A DNA stretch of 36,947 bases from a virus. This document shows positions 1 to 7,787 of the stretch, one piece after another (positions within the stretch are counted from its first letter, which is position 1; each line of letters begins with the position of its first letter). The position numbers and the translations under genes were made by a program. The notes under the pieces were generated by a model. That model was not told where the DNA came from. It ran no database searches and saw only the letters and a list, made by a program, of their open reading frames with translations. The stretch spans positions 1-36,947 of IMG/VR virus record IMGVR_UViG_3300042556_002430. One strand, written 5' to 3'.

Positions 1-1218
1 ACGGATCTTAAAACCTTCCCATGGTCCGAGTTTCACGGCCGCGTGGACATCCTTTCTTTCGGATATCCATGCCAGCCGTTTTCAGCCGCCGGCAAGCGCC
101 TCGGCGCTGAAGACCCACGACACCTTTGGCCGTTTATCGCAGCCGGAATTGCTGCAATGCGACCAAGTGTCTGTTTCGCTGAAAACGTCGAGGGACATAT
201 CAGCCTTGGGCTTCCCGACGTGCTGCAAGACTTGGCAGGAATGGGTTACCGAACGACGTGGGGCGTGGCGTCAGCGAGTGAATGCGGTGCGCCTCACCAG
301 CGGAAGCGGGTCTTTATCTTGGCCCACGACCAACGGCAGGGATTGGAAAGATTCAACGAATACTGTGCCGCCATCGGTTGGCAAAACCAGAGGCTACAGC
401 CTGGGGATGGCGGTAGCAGAGACGAACTGGCCGACAGTCTGCGCCAGCGAAGTGCGTCAGGGCTTTCAAGATCGCTCGCGGGGCATGAAGGGTTCGCAGG
501 AATCGCTGACGACTGCGGTGGTGAAGGATGCGGCGAATTGGCCGACAGCCACGGCGACCAACCGAGTGCGCAGCGAGGAGACGATGGCCAAGTGCGCAGC
601 CTTTCGGAAGCGCAATGCAAACCAGAACACAGTGCCGCTTTATCTGGAGGAGGTTGTCTTGCGGGAGCAACTGCATGGCCAAGCCGCCCCGGCGAGCAGC
701 AGTTCGCTTGGGAGCCGCCAAGGGTTGTCTTGGGCAACGCCGCGAGCAACGGAGGCAAAGCTAGGCAGGCGCTACACGCCGGGAATGACTGGCAAGGATC
801 TGACCAAGGACGTGATGCAATGGGGCACGCCGGCAGCCAACGATGCGAACAAGCAGAATGTCATGTGCGAGGTGAACAGCAAGCAAGCGGGCCTACCGAA
901 GATTGTGGGCTTGGAGTTGCAACGCCCATGGATGACTCCCAATGCGAGAGATTGGAAGGGAGCGCACGGCGAGCACTTCGGGGATCGCGCTCGCACACAA
1001 TCGCTGAACAACCAAATGGAGGCGATTGGCAACAAGGGAGCCAAACTCAATCCTCGTTGGGTGGAAGCCTTAATGGGCCTGCCAATCGGCTGGACGATGC
1101 CGTCCTGCACGTCACCACAGACAATCGCACCGATGAGCTGCGACTCCTCGGCAATGGAGTTGTGCCAGCCACCGCAGAGCGGGCTTTTAGAGTGCTGATG
1201 GAGGAGTTGATGCCATGA
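1..1218 (+). CDS. Cytosine-5 DNA methyltransferase, allele A (5' end cut by contig start)
   Basis: This methylates cytosine at C5 in DNA, probably protecting phage DNA from host restriction. The frame is open from base 1 and the gene lacks its first ~61 residues, including motif I, because the contig begins inside it. Visible motifs are IV (PCQPFS, catalytic Cys), VI (ENV), VIII (HQRKR) and, at the C-terminus, X (LLGNGVVPATA). Between VIII and X lies a long variable target-recognition region of 'ELADS'-like units, also open in the +1 frame. It matches the full copy at 35750-36892 almost exactly at both ends but differs in the middle and is 259 bp longer. It ends 4 nt into the primase gene, suggesting translational coupling. 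Confidence 0.9.
   Translation, partial: TDLKTFPWSEFHGRVDILSFGYPCQPFSAAGKRLGAEDPRHLWPFIAAGIAAMRPSVCFAENVEGHISLGLPDVLQDLAGMGYRTTWGVASASECGAPHQRKRVFILAHDQRQGLERFNEYCAAIGWQNQRLQPGDGGSRDELADSLRQRSASGLSRSLAGHEGFAGIADDCGGEGCGELADSHGDQPSAQRGDDGQVRSLSEAQCKPEHSAALSGGGCLAGATAWPSRPGEQQFAWEPPRVVLGNAASNGGKARQALHAGNDWQGSDQGRDAMGHAGSQRCEQAECHVRGEQQASGPTEDCGLGVATPMDDSQCERLEGSARRALRGSRSHTIAEQPNGGDWQQGSQTQSSLGGSLNGPANRLDDAVLHVTTDNRTDELRLLGNGVVPATAERAFRVLMEELMP
2..1198 (+). CDS. Overprinted +1-frame protein with W-x-T modules (allele A, partial)
   Basis: This frame is open from base 2 to 1198, entirely inside the methyltransferase gene. It has six units beginning WPT, WPT, WPT, WAT, WGT and WMT (Trp codons at 320, 428, 539, 731, 821 and 929), several continuing as PxAxDWK. 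It ends with LNPRWVEALMGLPIGWT. I recall such WPTPxAxDWK...LNPxWVEWLMGFPxGWT proteins as common in phages and mobile elements, usually annotated vaguely. Comparison with allele B shows amino-acid conservation through synonymous codon changes at 1046-1093, evidence that this frame is translated and selected. Function unknown; its full overlap with the methyltransferase suggests a related DNA-modification or anti-restriction role, which is inference. Confidence 0.5.
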   Translation, partial: RILKPSHGPSFTAAWTSFLSDIHASRFQPPASASALKTHDTFGRLSQPELLQCDQVSVSLKTSRDISALGFPTCCKTWQEWVTERRGAWRQRVNAVRLTSGSGSLSWPTTNGRDWKDSTNTVPPSVGKTRGYSLGMAVAETNWPTVCASEVRQGFQDRSRGMKGSQESLTTAVVKDAANWPTATATNRVRSEETMAKCAAFRKRNANQNTVPLYLEEVVLREQLHGQAAPASSSSLGSRQGLSWATPRATEAKLGRRYTPGMTGKDLTKDVMQWGTPAANDANKQNVMCEVNSKQAGLPKIVGLELQRPWMTPNARDWKGAHGEHFGDRARTQSLNNQMEAIGNKGAKLNPRWVEALMGLPIGWTMPSCTSPQTIAPMSCDSSAMELCQPPQSGLLEC

Positions 1219-2111
1219 CCGACAGCAAATTCCTCGCCTGGTGCCGAAACCCGAACAAGCGCAAGCGGCAGGCGTCCAGCCTGCACGGGCAGATTTATGC
1301 CTGGGCCTGTATGCTGCGCGATGACGGGATCGGCCACGCCCGCGCCTATCACATCATCCGGCGGATGGTGGATGCGGTGCGGGAAGACAATGGCGGGCGG
1401 TTCACGCCTGACCGCGAAATCCTGTCGGCCATCCAGTATGCCTATGAAGTGACGCCGAGCACGGGGACGGCGCGGGTGCGGCCGTGGCCGGTGCCGAACA
1501 AGACTTTGCAGGCGGAGTGCCGTCGGCTGTCGAAGCGGCGGGAATGGTCGCTGGAGAAGCTGCGGGAGGCGTCGGCGCTGGATGCTGCGGCAATGGCGAC
1601 GACCTCGCCTGAGTGGTTCCTTGGCTCATTGCTTGGGGGCAAGGTGGGGTTGGTGTGCGCCGGAGAAAATGTGGCGAGCTTCCGAACGGCTCCGATGGAT
1701 GACTTTTGCGGCTTTTTGAATCGGTATGAGTTTGTCGTGCCGAACGCGATGTCTGCCCTTGAGGGCAAGCGCAAGTCGGACGGCGAGTTATCCGCGCACA
1801 CTTTGGACAACACGGGGCCGCGTCAGAACATCGTGGTGGAGTTCGATGACGGTGCCACGCCGGACGAGCAGGCGGCGCGGCATATCTGGCTCTCGGAGTT
1901 CCGCGATCTGCGGATGGTGGTCTTTTCGGGCTCAAAGTCATTGCACGGCTGGTATCGGGCGACTGATGAGGCCAGTGACCGGAAGTTTATGGAGGAGGCC
2001 GTCCGCCTGGGCGGCGACCCGAAGACGTGGCTCAAGTCGCAGTTCGTGCGGATGCCGAACGGGCAGCGGGAGAACGGGACAATTCAACGAGTGGAGTTTT
2101 TCGATGCGTAA
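1215..2111 (+). CDS. Putative DNA primase, archaeo-eukaryotic (PrimPol-like) type
   Basis: This probably makes primers for phage replication. In 298 residues it has an N-terminal helical region (1-130) and an AEP-like core. The core has VVEFDD (207-212), whose acidic residues fit metal-binding positions, then SGSKSLHGWY (238-247), typical of AEP primases, then QFVRMPNG with a following GTIQRVEFF strand. The ATG overlaps the methyltransferase stop. The next gene is a RepA-like ATPase, giving a primase-helicase pair as in RepB'/RepA systems. Family assignment is by motif recognition; the exact subfamily is uncertain. Confidence 0.7.
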   Translation: MTDSKFLAWCRNPNKRKRQASSLHGQIYAWACMLRDDGIGHARAYHIIRRMVDAVREDNGGRFTPDREILSAIQYAYEVTPSTGTARVRPWPVPNKTLQAECRRLSKRREWSLEKLREASALDAAAMATTSPEWFLGSLLGGKVGLVCAGENVASFRTAPMDDFCGFLNRYEFVVPNAMSALEGKRKSDGELSAHTLDNTGPRQNIVVEFDDGATPDEQAARHIWLSEFRDLRMVVFSGSKSLHGWYRATDEASDRKFMEEAVRLGGDPKTWLKSQFVRMPNGQRENGTIQRVEFFDA

Positions 2112-3300
2112 TGTTCACAAAGCACAACCGGCGGGCTTTCAAGCCTTCAAGGAAACCGAACACATGGACGCGGCCGACGAGCCGGCCAATGTCCACAAGC
2201 TCGAGGTGGCGGATGACCCGCCGGAATCTGACTCACTGCCGCCTTGGGTCAACGGCAATGAGCTCTTGGCCTTCGAGGAGGAGGCGCCACAGGTGCTGAT
2301 CTGCGGGCCGGATGGCTCGGAGGAGGGCGCGGTGCTGCGGCTGGGCTCCAAGTTGGTGGTGGGCGGCGGCTCGAAGATGGGCAAGACGTGGTGCCTGGTG
2401 GATCTGGCTTTGGCCGTGGCCTCGGGCGGGAAGTGGCTCGGGCATTTCCAGTGCAAGCAGGGGGCGGTCTTGTATGTGAATCTGGAGCTTCGCCGGCACA
2501 CCGCGGGCCGCCGGGTGCGGTGGATCGCGGAGAAGCGGGGGCTGTGCAAGGGGACGGGGCTTAGGCCCGAGGTCAGCGCGGCCATCCACACATGGAATCT
2601 GCGGGGCAAGTGCTACGACTTGGTGACGATGCTTTCGACGGCGCGGATGCGGTTGAAGGAGGAGGGGGCGCCAAAGTTTGCCCTCATCATCCTCGACCCG
2701 ATCTACAAGACCTACGGGGACAAGGACGAGAACTCGGCGGGGGATATGGCGGCCTTGATGCTGGAGATCGAGCGGTTTGCCGACGAGCTCGGGGCGGCCA
2801 TCGCCTTCGCGGCGCACTTTTCCAAGGGCAACCAAAGCGGCAAGGAGGCGATGGACCGGATCTCGGGCAGTGGGGTCATGGCGCGCGATCCTGACGCCAT
2901 TATGACCTTTACCAACCACGAGGAGGAGGATTGCTACACGCTGGAGGCCATCCTGCGGGAGTTTGCCCCGATCCCGCCGCTGGTGCTGCAATGGGAGGCG
3001 CCGGTGATGAATCCGCGGAGCGATCTGGACCCGGCGAAGTTGCGGCAGCCAGGGAAGGTGGTTGATACATTCGGGCCCCGTGCTGATGCGATTTTGGAGG
3101 TTTTACAGAAAGCCGGGCGGCCCGTGCCGAGCAGCGAATTGATCGTCAGGGCGCGGGAAATCACCAAGGACAAGTTCAGCGATGGCGCCTGGAAGCAGTC
3201 GATTAATCGGCACCTCGACAGGCTTCGGAGGATGGGCATTGAGAAGGTAAACAACGCAACAAAGGAGGCCGTTTTTCGGATTAACAATGACCCGTTTTAG
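2104..3300 (+). CDS. RepA-like AAA ATPase / replicative helicase
   Basis: A 398-residue ATPase of the RepA (AAA_25, RecA-fold) type, likely the replicative helicase or its loader. Walker A is GGGSKMGKT (87-95) and Walker B is FALIILDP (192-199). A later AAHFSKGNQS segment fits the sensor strand of this family. The last ~75 residues look like a winged-helix domain. I chose the ATG at 2104, overlapping the primase stop by 8 nt; the upstream open frame is only a shadow of the primase. A second in-frame ATG at 2164 is possible. Confidence 0.8.
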   Translation: MRNVHKAQPAGFQAFKETEHMDAADEPANVHKLEVADDPPESDSLPPWVNGNELLAFEEEAPQVLICGPDGSEEGAVLRLGSKLVVGGGSKMGKTWCLVDLALAVASGGKWLGHFQCKQGAVLYVNLELRRHTAGRRVRWIAEKRGLCKGTGLRPEVSAAIHTWNLRGKCYDLVTMLSTARMRLKEEGAPKFALIILDPIYKTYGDKDENSAGDMAALMLEIERFADELGAAIAFAAHFSKGNQSGKEAMDRISGSGVMARDPDAIMTFTNHEEEDCYTLEAILREFAPIPPLVLQWEAPVMNPRSDLDPAKLRQPGKVVDTFGPRADAILEVLQKAGRPVPSSELIVRAREITKDKFSDGAWKQSINRHLDRLRRMGIEKVNNATKEAVFRINNDPF

Positions 3301-3359
3301 GCCCTCCAGCTTCATTCATCATCATATAAGGAAAATAGTGATGTATGAAGCACTCCAAT

Positions 3360-3402
3360 CAGTCTTGAGGACAGACAGAAAGTCCTGTCCGTCTCAAGAC
3401 TG
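3360..3402. other. Long hairpin in replication-module gap
   Basis: Arms CAGTCTTGAG (3360-3369) and CTCAAGACTG (3393-3402) pair perfectly. An inner GACAG/CTGTC extends the stem after a 3-nt bulge. The right arm contains GTCTCAA, the core repeated many times at 4875-5150. No T-run follows, so it is more likely a protein-binding or structured site than an intrinsic terminator. The rest of the gap 3301-3432 shows nothing else I can name. Confidence 0.5.
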
Positions 3403-3432
3403 TTGGGCCGCTAACAATCTGCTATCAAATCA

Positions 3433-3630
3433 ATGAAAAAAAGAAGAATCAAGCTGGCCGAACTACGAAGCGGCCTACCCGTATTAAACAATGGCCATCC
3501 GGCCGAATGGCTGGTGCAGGCCGTAGGGACGGAGGCCGCCCATGCGGCCGTGCTGTTCGATGCGCCGGCCGTGGAACTGCTGCCGGAGGGTGTTGTGATC
3601 CGGCTGAATGAGGCAAGGAGGGCGGCATGA
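3433..3630 (+). CDS. Hypothetical protein, 65 aa
   Basis: A small protein with a basic N-terminus (MKKRRIKLAELRSG) and a short beta-rich remainder. I do not recognise it. It is the first gene after the hairpin-containing gap and its stop overlaps the ATG of the next small gene (ATGA at 3627-3630), so it starts a coupled group running to 4871. Role in DNA metabolism is inferred from position only. Confidence 0.55.
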   Translation: MKKRRIKLAELRSGLPVLNNGHPAEWLVQAVGTEAAHAAVLFDAPAVELLPEGVVIRLNEARRAA

Positions 3631-3797
3631 GCATCCCGAAACCCTTACCCAAAAACGCCGGGCATTACGGACGAAGCCCTATCAGGCCGATTGGAACGCG
3701 ATTGGCGCGCAAGCGGACAAAACGCAAACACGACCGCGCCAAGGCCAAAACCAGACGACTTATGCAAAAACTAAGCAGACGGAGGAACCGCAGATGA
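3627..3797 (+). CDS. Small, highly basic protein, 56 aa
   Basis: The ATG at 3627 is preceded by a strong AAGGAGG (3614-3620) and overlaps the previous stop (ATGA). Its own TGA overlaps the next ATG at 3794 (ATGA). The product is exceptionally basic, with runs such as ARKRTKRKHDRAKAKTRR and a KLSRRRNRR end, so it probably binds nucleic acid. The perfect overlaps on both sides are the best evidence that it is real. No family recognised. Confidence 0.65.
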   Translation: MSIPKPLPKNAGHYGRSPIRPIGTRLARKRTKRKHDRAKAKTRRLMQKLSRRRNRR

Positions 3798-4312
3798 TTG
3801 ACATTCGACGCTTCGCCAGCATGGGCGAAAACCCCTTAGACAAACTTGAAACATCGTATCGGCCAGATATGGCCGGCGAGATCGACACACTGGCTGACGA
3901 ATGGGCCGACCAGCTTGATCTGGCCGAATGGCAGCATAAGGCTTTGGTGTTGCTGATGGCGGAACATCAGATGCGGGAGGCGCGAGAGACAGCCAGTAAA
4001 ATGCTGATCCCGATTCTGACCTACCTCAACGAGCCGCGCGGCAATAAGACGTTGCGCTATTACGCTTTCTTGCTCGCGGCCGGGGATACGTCGATCACGT
4101 TGGCGCACAGCTATTCGGAGCTGGCCCGCAAGATCGGGGTGACGCGGGCGGCGCTGTCGAAGGCTGTGATCGAGATGCAGGAGAAGCTGGGGCTCAAAGC
4201 ACACAACAATTTCCAGAAGTCGGACGAGGCGCGCGAGAGTTCGCGCATGGCCGCGCACCGCTCCTGGCAGAAACGACACAACGAGGAGAACACACATGAG
4301 CAAAGAAATTGA
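3794..4312 (+). CDS. HTH-containing protein of replication module
   Basis: 172 residues. The start at 3794 has GGAGG 10 nt upstream and overlaps the preceding TGA; the frame is open further upstream but that part is shadow. The segment YSELARKIGVTRAALSKAVIEM (about residues 113-134) fits a helix-turn-helix, followed by a basic tail. The N-terminal half is helical and unidentified. It could be a replication initiator or regulator; the call rests on the HTH and position. Confidence 0.6.
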   Translation: MIDIRRFASMGENPLDKLETSYRPDMAGEIDTLADEWADQLDLAEWQHKALVLLMAEHQMREARETASKMLIPILTYLNEPRGNKTLRYYAFLLAAGDTSITLAHSYSELARKIGVTRAALSKAVIEMQEKLGLKAHNNFQKSDEARESSRMAAHRSWQKRHNEENTHEQRN

Positions 4313-4871
4313 ACTGAAGGCGGCTGATGATTTGGCCGCGCAAATTAACAACGACCACGCCGAGATCATGGCTAAGGTGGACGCGGTGAAGGCCACGGCA
4401 GCCGAGATCGGGGCGATGGCGAATCACGTTGGTATGCTGCTATCGAGCGCCCGCGATACGGTAGGCGATGCGTTCCATCATTGGCTGCGGGAGAAAGTGG
4501 AGATGCCGACGGTCACGGTTGAGCGATACATTCGCCACCATCGGAACTATCAGCCGGGGCAGCTATTCCTGCCCGGATTCAAGCCAGTCGAGGACAGGGC
4601 CAGCGTTCAAGCGCAGGCCGAGGCCAACGCAGAGACAGCGGATGGCGACACGCCGACCAAGGACGAGGTGCCAGAGGTGAGCGTGCGCGACATCGCGGCT
4701 GGGTGGGTGTATGATGCACGGCGGTGGTTCAGCCAGCTATTGGTCAAGATGCCGCCTGAGAAGATGAATGCCGAGCAGATCGAAGAGACACTGAGGGTTG
4801 TCCGCCCGGTGAGGGATGCGATCTATGCTTATGAGCGGCGATATGTTCAACTCAAAGGAGGCGCGTCGTGA
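4296..4871 (+). CDS. DUF3102-like phage protein
   Basis: 191 residues. The first half (two long helices, then LLSSARDTVGDAFHHWLREK and TVERYIRHHRNYQ) resembles the DUF3102 pattern 'G..L..AK......F..WL.......R.A..Y.R', thought to bind DNA. The middle (105-130) is an acidic linker and the C-terminus is helical. It overlaps the previous gene by 17 nt and is the last gene before the GTCTCAA repeat block. Family assignment is by pattern only. Confidence 0.55.
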   Translation: MSKEIELKAADDLAAQINNDHAEIMAKVDAVKATAAEIGAMANHVGMLLSSARDTVGDAFHHWLREKVEMPTVTVERYIRHHRNYQPGQLFLPGFKPVEDRASVQAQAEANAETADGDTPTKDEVPEVSVRDIAAGWVYDARRWFSQLLVKMPPEKMNAEQIEETLRVVRPVRDAIYAYERRYVQLKGGAS

Positions 4872-4874
4872 CCG

Positions 4875-5150
4875 GTCTCAATAAGGGGGGCTTTGATAGT
4901 CTCAATATCATTTTGTGGTCTGTCTCCAGTCTCAATAAGCGCCTCTGTAAAGACCCCTTTTTGAGACGGGGCAAGGAATCTCTTGAGATGGCTGAGCGCG
5001 AGGAGCTTACGACTCGCGGAAAATGGGTGCAATTTTTGTGCGTTTTTGGGCTAGTGAAACGCCCGTCTCAAAAGCCAGTCTCAATAAGGCTTTTTGAGAA
5101 TGAGACGGCGCACAATCTCAATTTGCAGTCTCAATAAGCCCTAATTGAGA
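4875..5150. repeat. GTCTCAATAAG repeat cluster upstream of terS (candidate packaging site or origin)
   Basis: Direct copies of GTCTCAATA(AG) lie at 4875-4885, 4899-4907, 4929-4939, 5078-5088 and 5128-5138, with a variant GTCTCAAAA at 5065-5073. Inverted TTGAGA(C) copies occur at 4961-4967, 4983-4988, 5094-5106 and 5144-5149. An 89-codon open frame crosses the block, but its translation mainly repeats 'SLNK'-type strings from the repeats, so I do not call a gene. The position just before the terminase small subunit gene fits a cos or pac site bound by TerS. An iteron-type origin is the alternative. Confidence 0.65.
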
Positions 5151-5171
5151 AAGTGGCTAAATTTGACCACA

Positions 5172-5720
5172 ATGACCCTAACCCAACTTGCCCAAAGCCT
5201 CGAATGCCGCAACGCGCAAATTACAAAGTGGAAAGCCGAGGGGATGCCGACCACCTCGGCGGAGGCCGCGTCGGAGTGGCTGACAGCTCAGGGGGTCAAG
5301 AGGAGAAGACCGCATTATCAAAACAGGGAGAAGCTGGAAGCTCCCGCTCTGGAAGGATTGCAAAGAGGCGCAAAAGCTCGACTCGAAAGGGCCGAAGAGG
5401 GGGAGACTCGGCACTACGAGCTGTGGAAAACGGCGGCCTACGGCAAGACGGACAGCAAACAGGTGGCCGAGCTGGCAGCAGCCTGGAGGGACATGAGGAA
5501 AGCGGCGGCGACAGCGGAAACAGAGTATCACCAGTTCTGTGCACAGAATCAGATAACGATAAACCGAGCGGAGACGCTGGCAGCATTTCGGGGGTTGATA
5601 GCGGCAGCGGTGCAGGATTTCTCAACGCGAGGGTGGGGGGCGGAGGCGACGGCGATTCTGAACAAGCACTTGGGGACACTGCCCGCGTCATTGAGGATGG
5701 GAGCACCTCAGAAGCCATAG
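5172..5720 (+). CDS. terS: Terminase small subunit
   Basis: 182 residues. The N-terminus (LTQLAQSLECRNAQITKWKAEGMP) is a helix-turn-helix typical of terminase small subunits that recognise the packaging site; a helical oligomerisation region follows (about 60-150). It lies directly between the repeat block and terL, as expected. I prefer the ATG at 5172; a TTG at 5145 is in frame but adds residues before the HTH. The C-terminus overlaps the start of terL. Confidence 0.75.
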   Translation: MTLTQLAQSLECRNAQITKWKAEGMPTTSAEAASEWLTAQGVKRRRPHYQNREKLEAPALEGLQRGAKARLERAEEGETRHYELWKTAAYGKTDSKQVAELAAAWRDMRKAAATAETEYHQFCAQNQITINRAETLAAFRGLIAAAVQDFSTRGWGAEATAILNKHLGTLPASLRMGAPQKP

Positions 5721-7417
5721 CCGAGTTCTTTGAGGCAGCTAGAGAGACGACCACCCCGCCCCCCAAGCCGAGCGTGGTCGAGTGGGCAGAAAGTAGCCTC
5801 AAGCTATCTGAGCGCATAACGAATCTACCCGGCACTTACTCCACGGCGCGGACGCCGTATGTGCGGGAGGTGCTGGAATGCTTCGCCGATGATCGCGTTC
5901 GGCGGCTGGCGTTGGTTTGGGGAGCGCAGACCAGCAAGACCACGGCCATCATCGTCGGAATGGCCTACAAATTGGACAACGCCCCGGCACCTTGCCTTTG
6001 GGTTATGCCTTCCACGCATCTGGCGCGGTCATTTTCTGAGACACGGTGGATGCCGTTGATCGACCAAAACCCGAGTCTTGCCCGCCACAAGCAGGCCGAT
6101 CCTGACAAATACCGGCTCTTGGAACAGCACTTTGACCGCATGAGCGTGTGGTTTACGGGCAGCAACTCGCCGGCCTCGTTGTCTTCAAGGTCGATAGCCG
6201 CCCTGTGCATGGATGAGCTGGATAAATTTCCGCAGCGCGGGGGCAAAGAATCCGCCCCGTTGCAGTTGGCCGAGGCCCGCGTGGCGACTTACCCGCAGCA
6301 CATCATCGTGACCACCTCGACTCCCACCTACGAGGATGCCGCGATCTGGACCGAATGGATCAAAGGCGACCAACGCAGATATTTTGTCCCGTGCCTTGGC
6401 TGTGGAGAACCTTGGGCGCTCGAATGGGAGCACATCCGCTGGGACCAGACGGCCAAGCAGGACGAGGGTTGGAATATGGAACAAGTCGCCGCATCGGCGC
6501 GGTGCGTCTGTCCCGCCTGCGGCCATGCACACGAGGAGGCCAACAAGCCCGCCATGCTGGAGCGTGGCGAGTGGCGGGCTACCGAGCTGGCCGCCGAGCC
6601 GGGGAGGCGCAGCTACCACCTTTCCTCGCTCTACGCTCCGTGGCGCAAGTGGGCGGACTTGGCGGTTAAGTTTCTGCAAGACCGCGATGCACCGGGCGGA
6701 TTGCAAGACTTTAACAACCGCGAACTGGCCCTGCCGTGGAAGCCTGACGGGGCGATGATCTCCACGCAAATGATCCGTGACCGTGTGGATGCCTCGCCTC
6801 GCTACACGATGGGCGAAGCGCCCGAAGGCAAGATGCTCGGCCGCCTCATGTCCATCGACGTGCAGCAGACCGAGATGTGGTGGATCGTGCGCGAACTGCA
6901 CGAGGACGGCAGTAGCTACCTGCTAGATTATGGGGCGATGGTCGGGTGGGACGGCATCATGGACAAATTCAAGCACTACAAATGTTATCGCGGCATTGTG
7001 GATGCGGGGTATGCGGCCAAGACCCCGGCAGGCGTCTATGATTTCGTCGCCAAGTCCAGCGGCCTCTTTGTCGCCGCCAAAGGCCGAACCGTTAGCCAAG
7101 GATTGCGCGAGCCCTACAAATTCCAGCAAATCGTTTCCGCCGGTCATGTGCTGTGGGCGGTGCAGTTCGACGCGCATTTTTGGCAGGCGCGGCTTTACCA
7201 CGACATTCTGCGCGAAGGTCGGGGGCGGTGGCATCTGCCGCGCGATATTGCCAAGGACTACGTTTCACAGTTGCAAGGCGAGGCGCTGATCGAGAAAGAC
7301 GGCGAGGCCAAGTGGCAACGCCTTGGGCCCAACCACCTTGCGGACTGTGAAAAAATGTGTCTTGTTCTTATCGATTCCATCATGGCCCAATATCGGGCAA
7401 CCAATGAAAACCATTAG
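5633..7417 (+). CDS. terL: Terminase large subunit (lambda gpA family)
   Basis: The packaging motor and nuclease, about 594 residues. The ATPase has VWGAQTSKT (Walker A-like, 95-103) and LCMDELDKF (Walker B, DE at 194-195). A cysteine cluster (CLGCG...CVCPACGH) and a C-terminal nuclease with SIDVQQTEMWW fit the GpA family. The frame is open back to 5153, but the upstream part is a shadow of terS and contains no convincing ATG; GTG at 5633 is a guess and the true start may differ by tens of codons. It overlaps terS by 88 nt or less. Confidence 0.88.
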   Translation: MGGGGDGDSEQALGDTARVIEDGSTSEAIAEFFEAARETTTPPPKPSVVEWAESSLKLSERITNLPGTYSTARTPYVREVLECFADDRVRRLALVWGAQTSKTTAIIVGMAYKLDNAPAPCLWVMPSTHLARSFSETRWMPLIDQNPSLARHKQADPDKYRLLEQHFDRMSVWFTGSNSPASLSSRSIAALCMDELDKFPQRGGKESAPLQLAEARVATYPQHIIVTTSTPTYEDAAIWTEWIKGDQRRYFVPCLGCGEPWALEWEHIRWDQTAKQDEGWNMEQVAASARCVCPACGHAHEEANKPAMLERGEWRATELAAEPGRRSYHLSSLYAPWRKWADLAVKFLQDRDAPGGLQDFNNRELALPWKPDGAMISTQMIRDRVDASPRYTMGEAPEGKMLGRLMSIDVQQTEMWWIVRELHEDGSSYLLDYGAMVGWDGIMDKFKHYKCYRGIVDAGYAAKTPAGVYDFVAKSSGLFVAAKGRTVSQGLREPYKFQQIVSAGHVLWAVQFDAHFWQARLYHDILREGRGRWHLPRDIAKDYVSQLQGEALIEKDGEAKWQRLGPNHLADCEKMCLVLIDSIMAQYRATNENH

Positions 7418-7781
7418 CCTATTTATTCTGGCCGCTGCTCTGATGCTCTGTGCCGGCAAAGCAGAAGAGGATTATTCCGGCGTTTACGTGGGGAAAAACG
7501 GAGACTTAGAGCACACGCTTGATTTGGCCACCGGCGGGCAGGTGATGCACACCATCAATGTGACGACATCTAAAAAGCCCGAAGTGGTTGAGATTTTTAA
7601 GAGTTTCGAGCTTCTGCGCGGCAAATGGAAAGAGATAAATGGAAAAATAAAAATCTTGGGCTTCTATAAAAAATCAACCGGCGAGGAGACGGACGCTCTG
7701 TGGGTTTTGGAGATTGAACCGAATGGCGACCTCATCCGCCATGATGAGCAGGGAACTTTTGTTCGCTTCCAGAAAAGGTAG
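7404..7781 (+). CDS. Small secreted protein inserted between terL and gpW (moron-like)
   Basis: 125 residues. A clear signal peptide (KTISLFILAAALMLC, cleavage near AGKA/EE) is followed by a small beta-rich, lysine-rich domain. Its 5' end overlaps terL by 14 nt. It is AT-richer than its neighbours and is out of place in a conserved terL-gpW-portal row, all signs of a later insertion. Secreted proteins encoded in such positions often alter the lysogen's envelope (for example superinfection exclusion), but that role is inference. No family recognised. Confidence 0.65.
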   Translation: MKTISLFILAAALMLCAGKAEEDYSGVYVGKNGDLEHTLDLATGGQVMHTINVTTSKKPEVVEIFKSFELLRGKWKEINGKIKILGFYKKSTGEETDALWVLEIEPNGDLIRHDEQGTFVRFQKR

Positions 7782-7787
7782 CTGCCC

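Larger units (their letters stand above)
1..1273. repeat. Left end of contig: allele A of the terminal overlap
   Basis: Bases 1-323 match 35934-36256 with four substitutions, and about 1086-1273 match 36760-36947 with two. The middle is mosaic: shared blocks (for example the stretch around 510-545, and 668-725) alternate with unrelated sequence, and this allele is 259 bp longer. This indicates a circular or circularly permuted genome whose ends were assembled from two alleles, or a real tandem duplication. Confidence 0.85.

Noticed and set aside
2233-2991. 252-codon minus-strand open frame inside the RepA-like gene
   Set aside because: It is antisense to a clear ATPase with Walker motifs, in GC-rich sequence where such frames are common; no domain visible.
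3798-3823. Possible tenth start-associated sequence (TTGACATTCG, ATG 22 nt after TGA)
   Set aside because: It lies within the first codons of a gene with a good ribosome site and lacks the GC-rich stretch and GGGCATG ending.
4868-5137. 89-codon open frame across the repeat block
   Set aside because: Its translation mostly reflects the GTCTCAATAAG repeats (recurring SLNK-type strings); it has no family signs and better fits a non-coding site.
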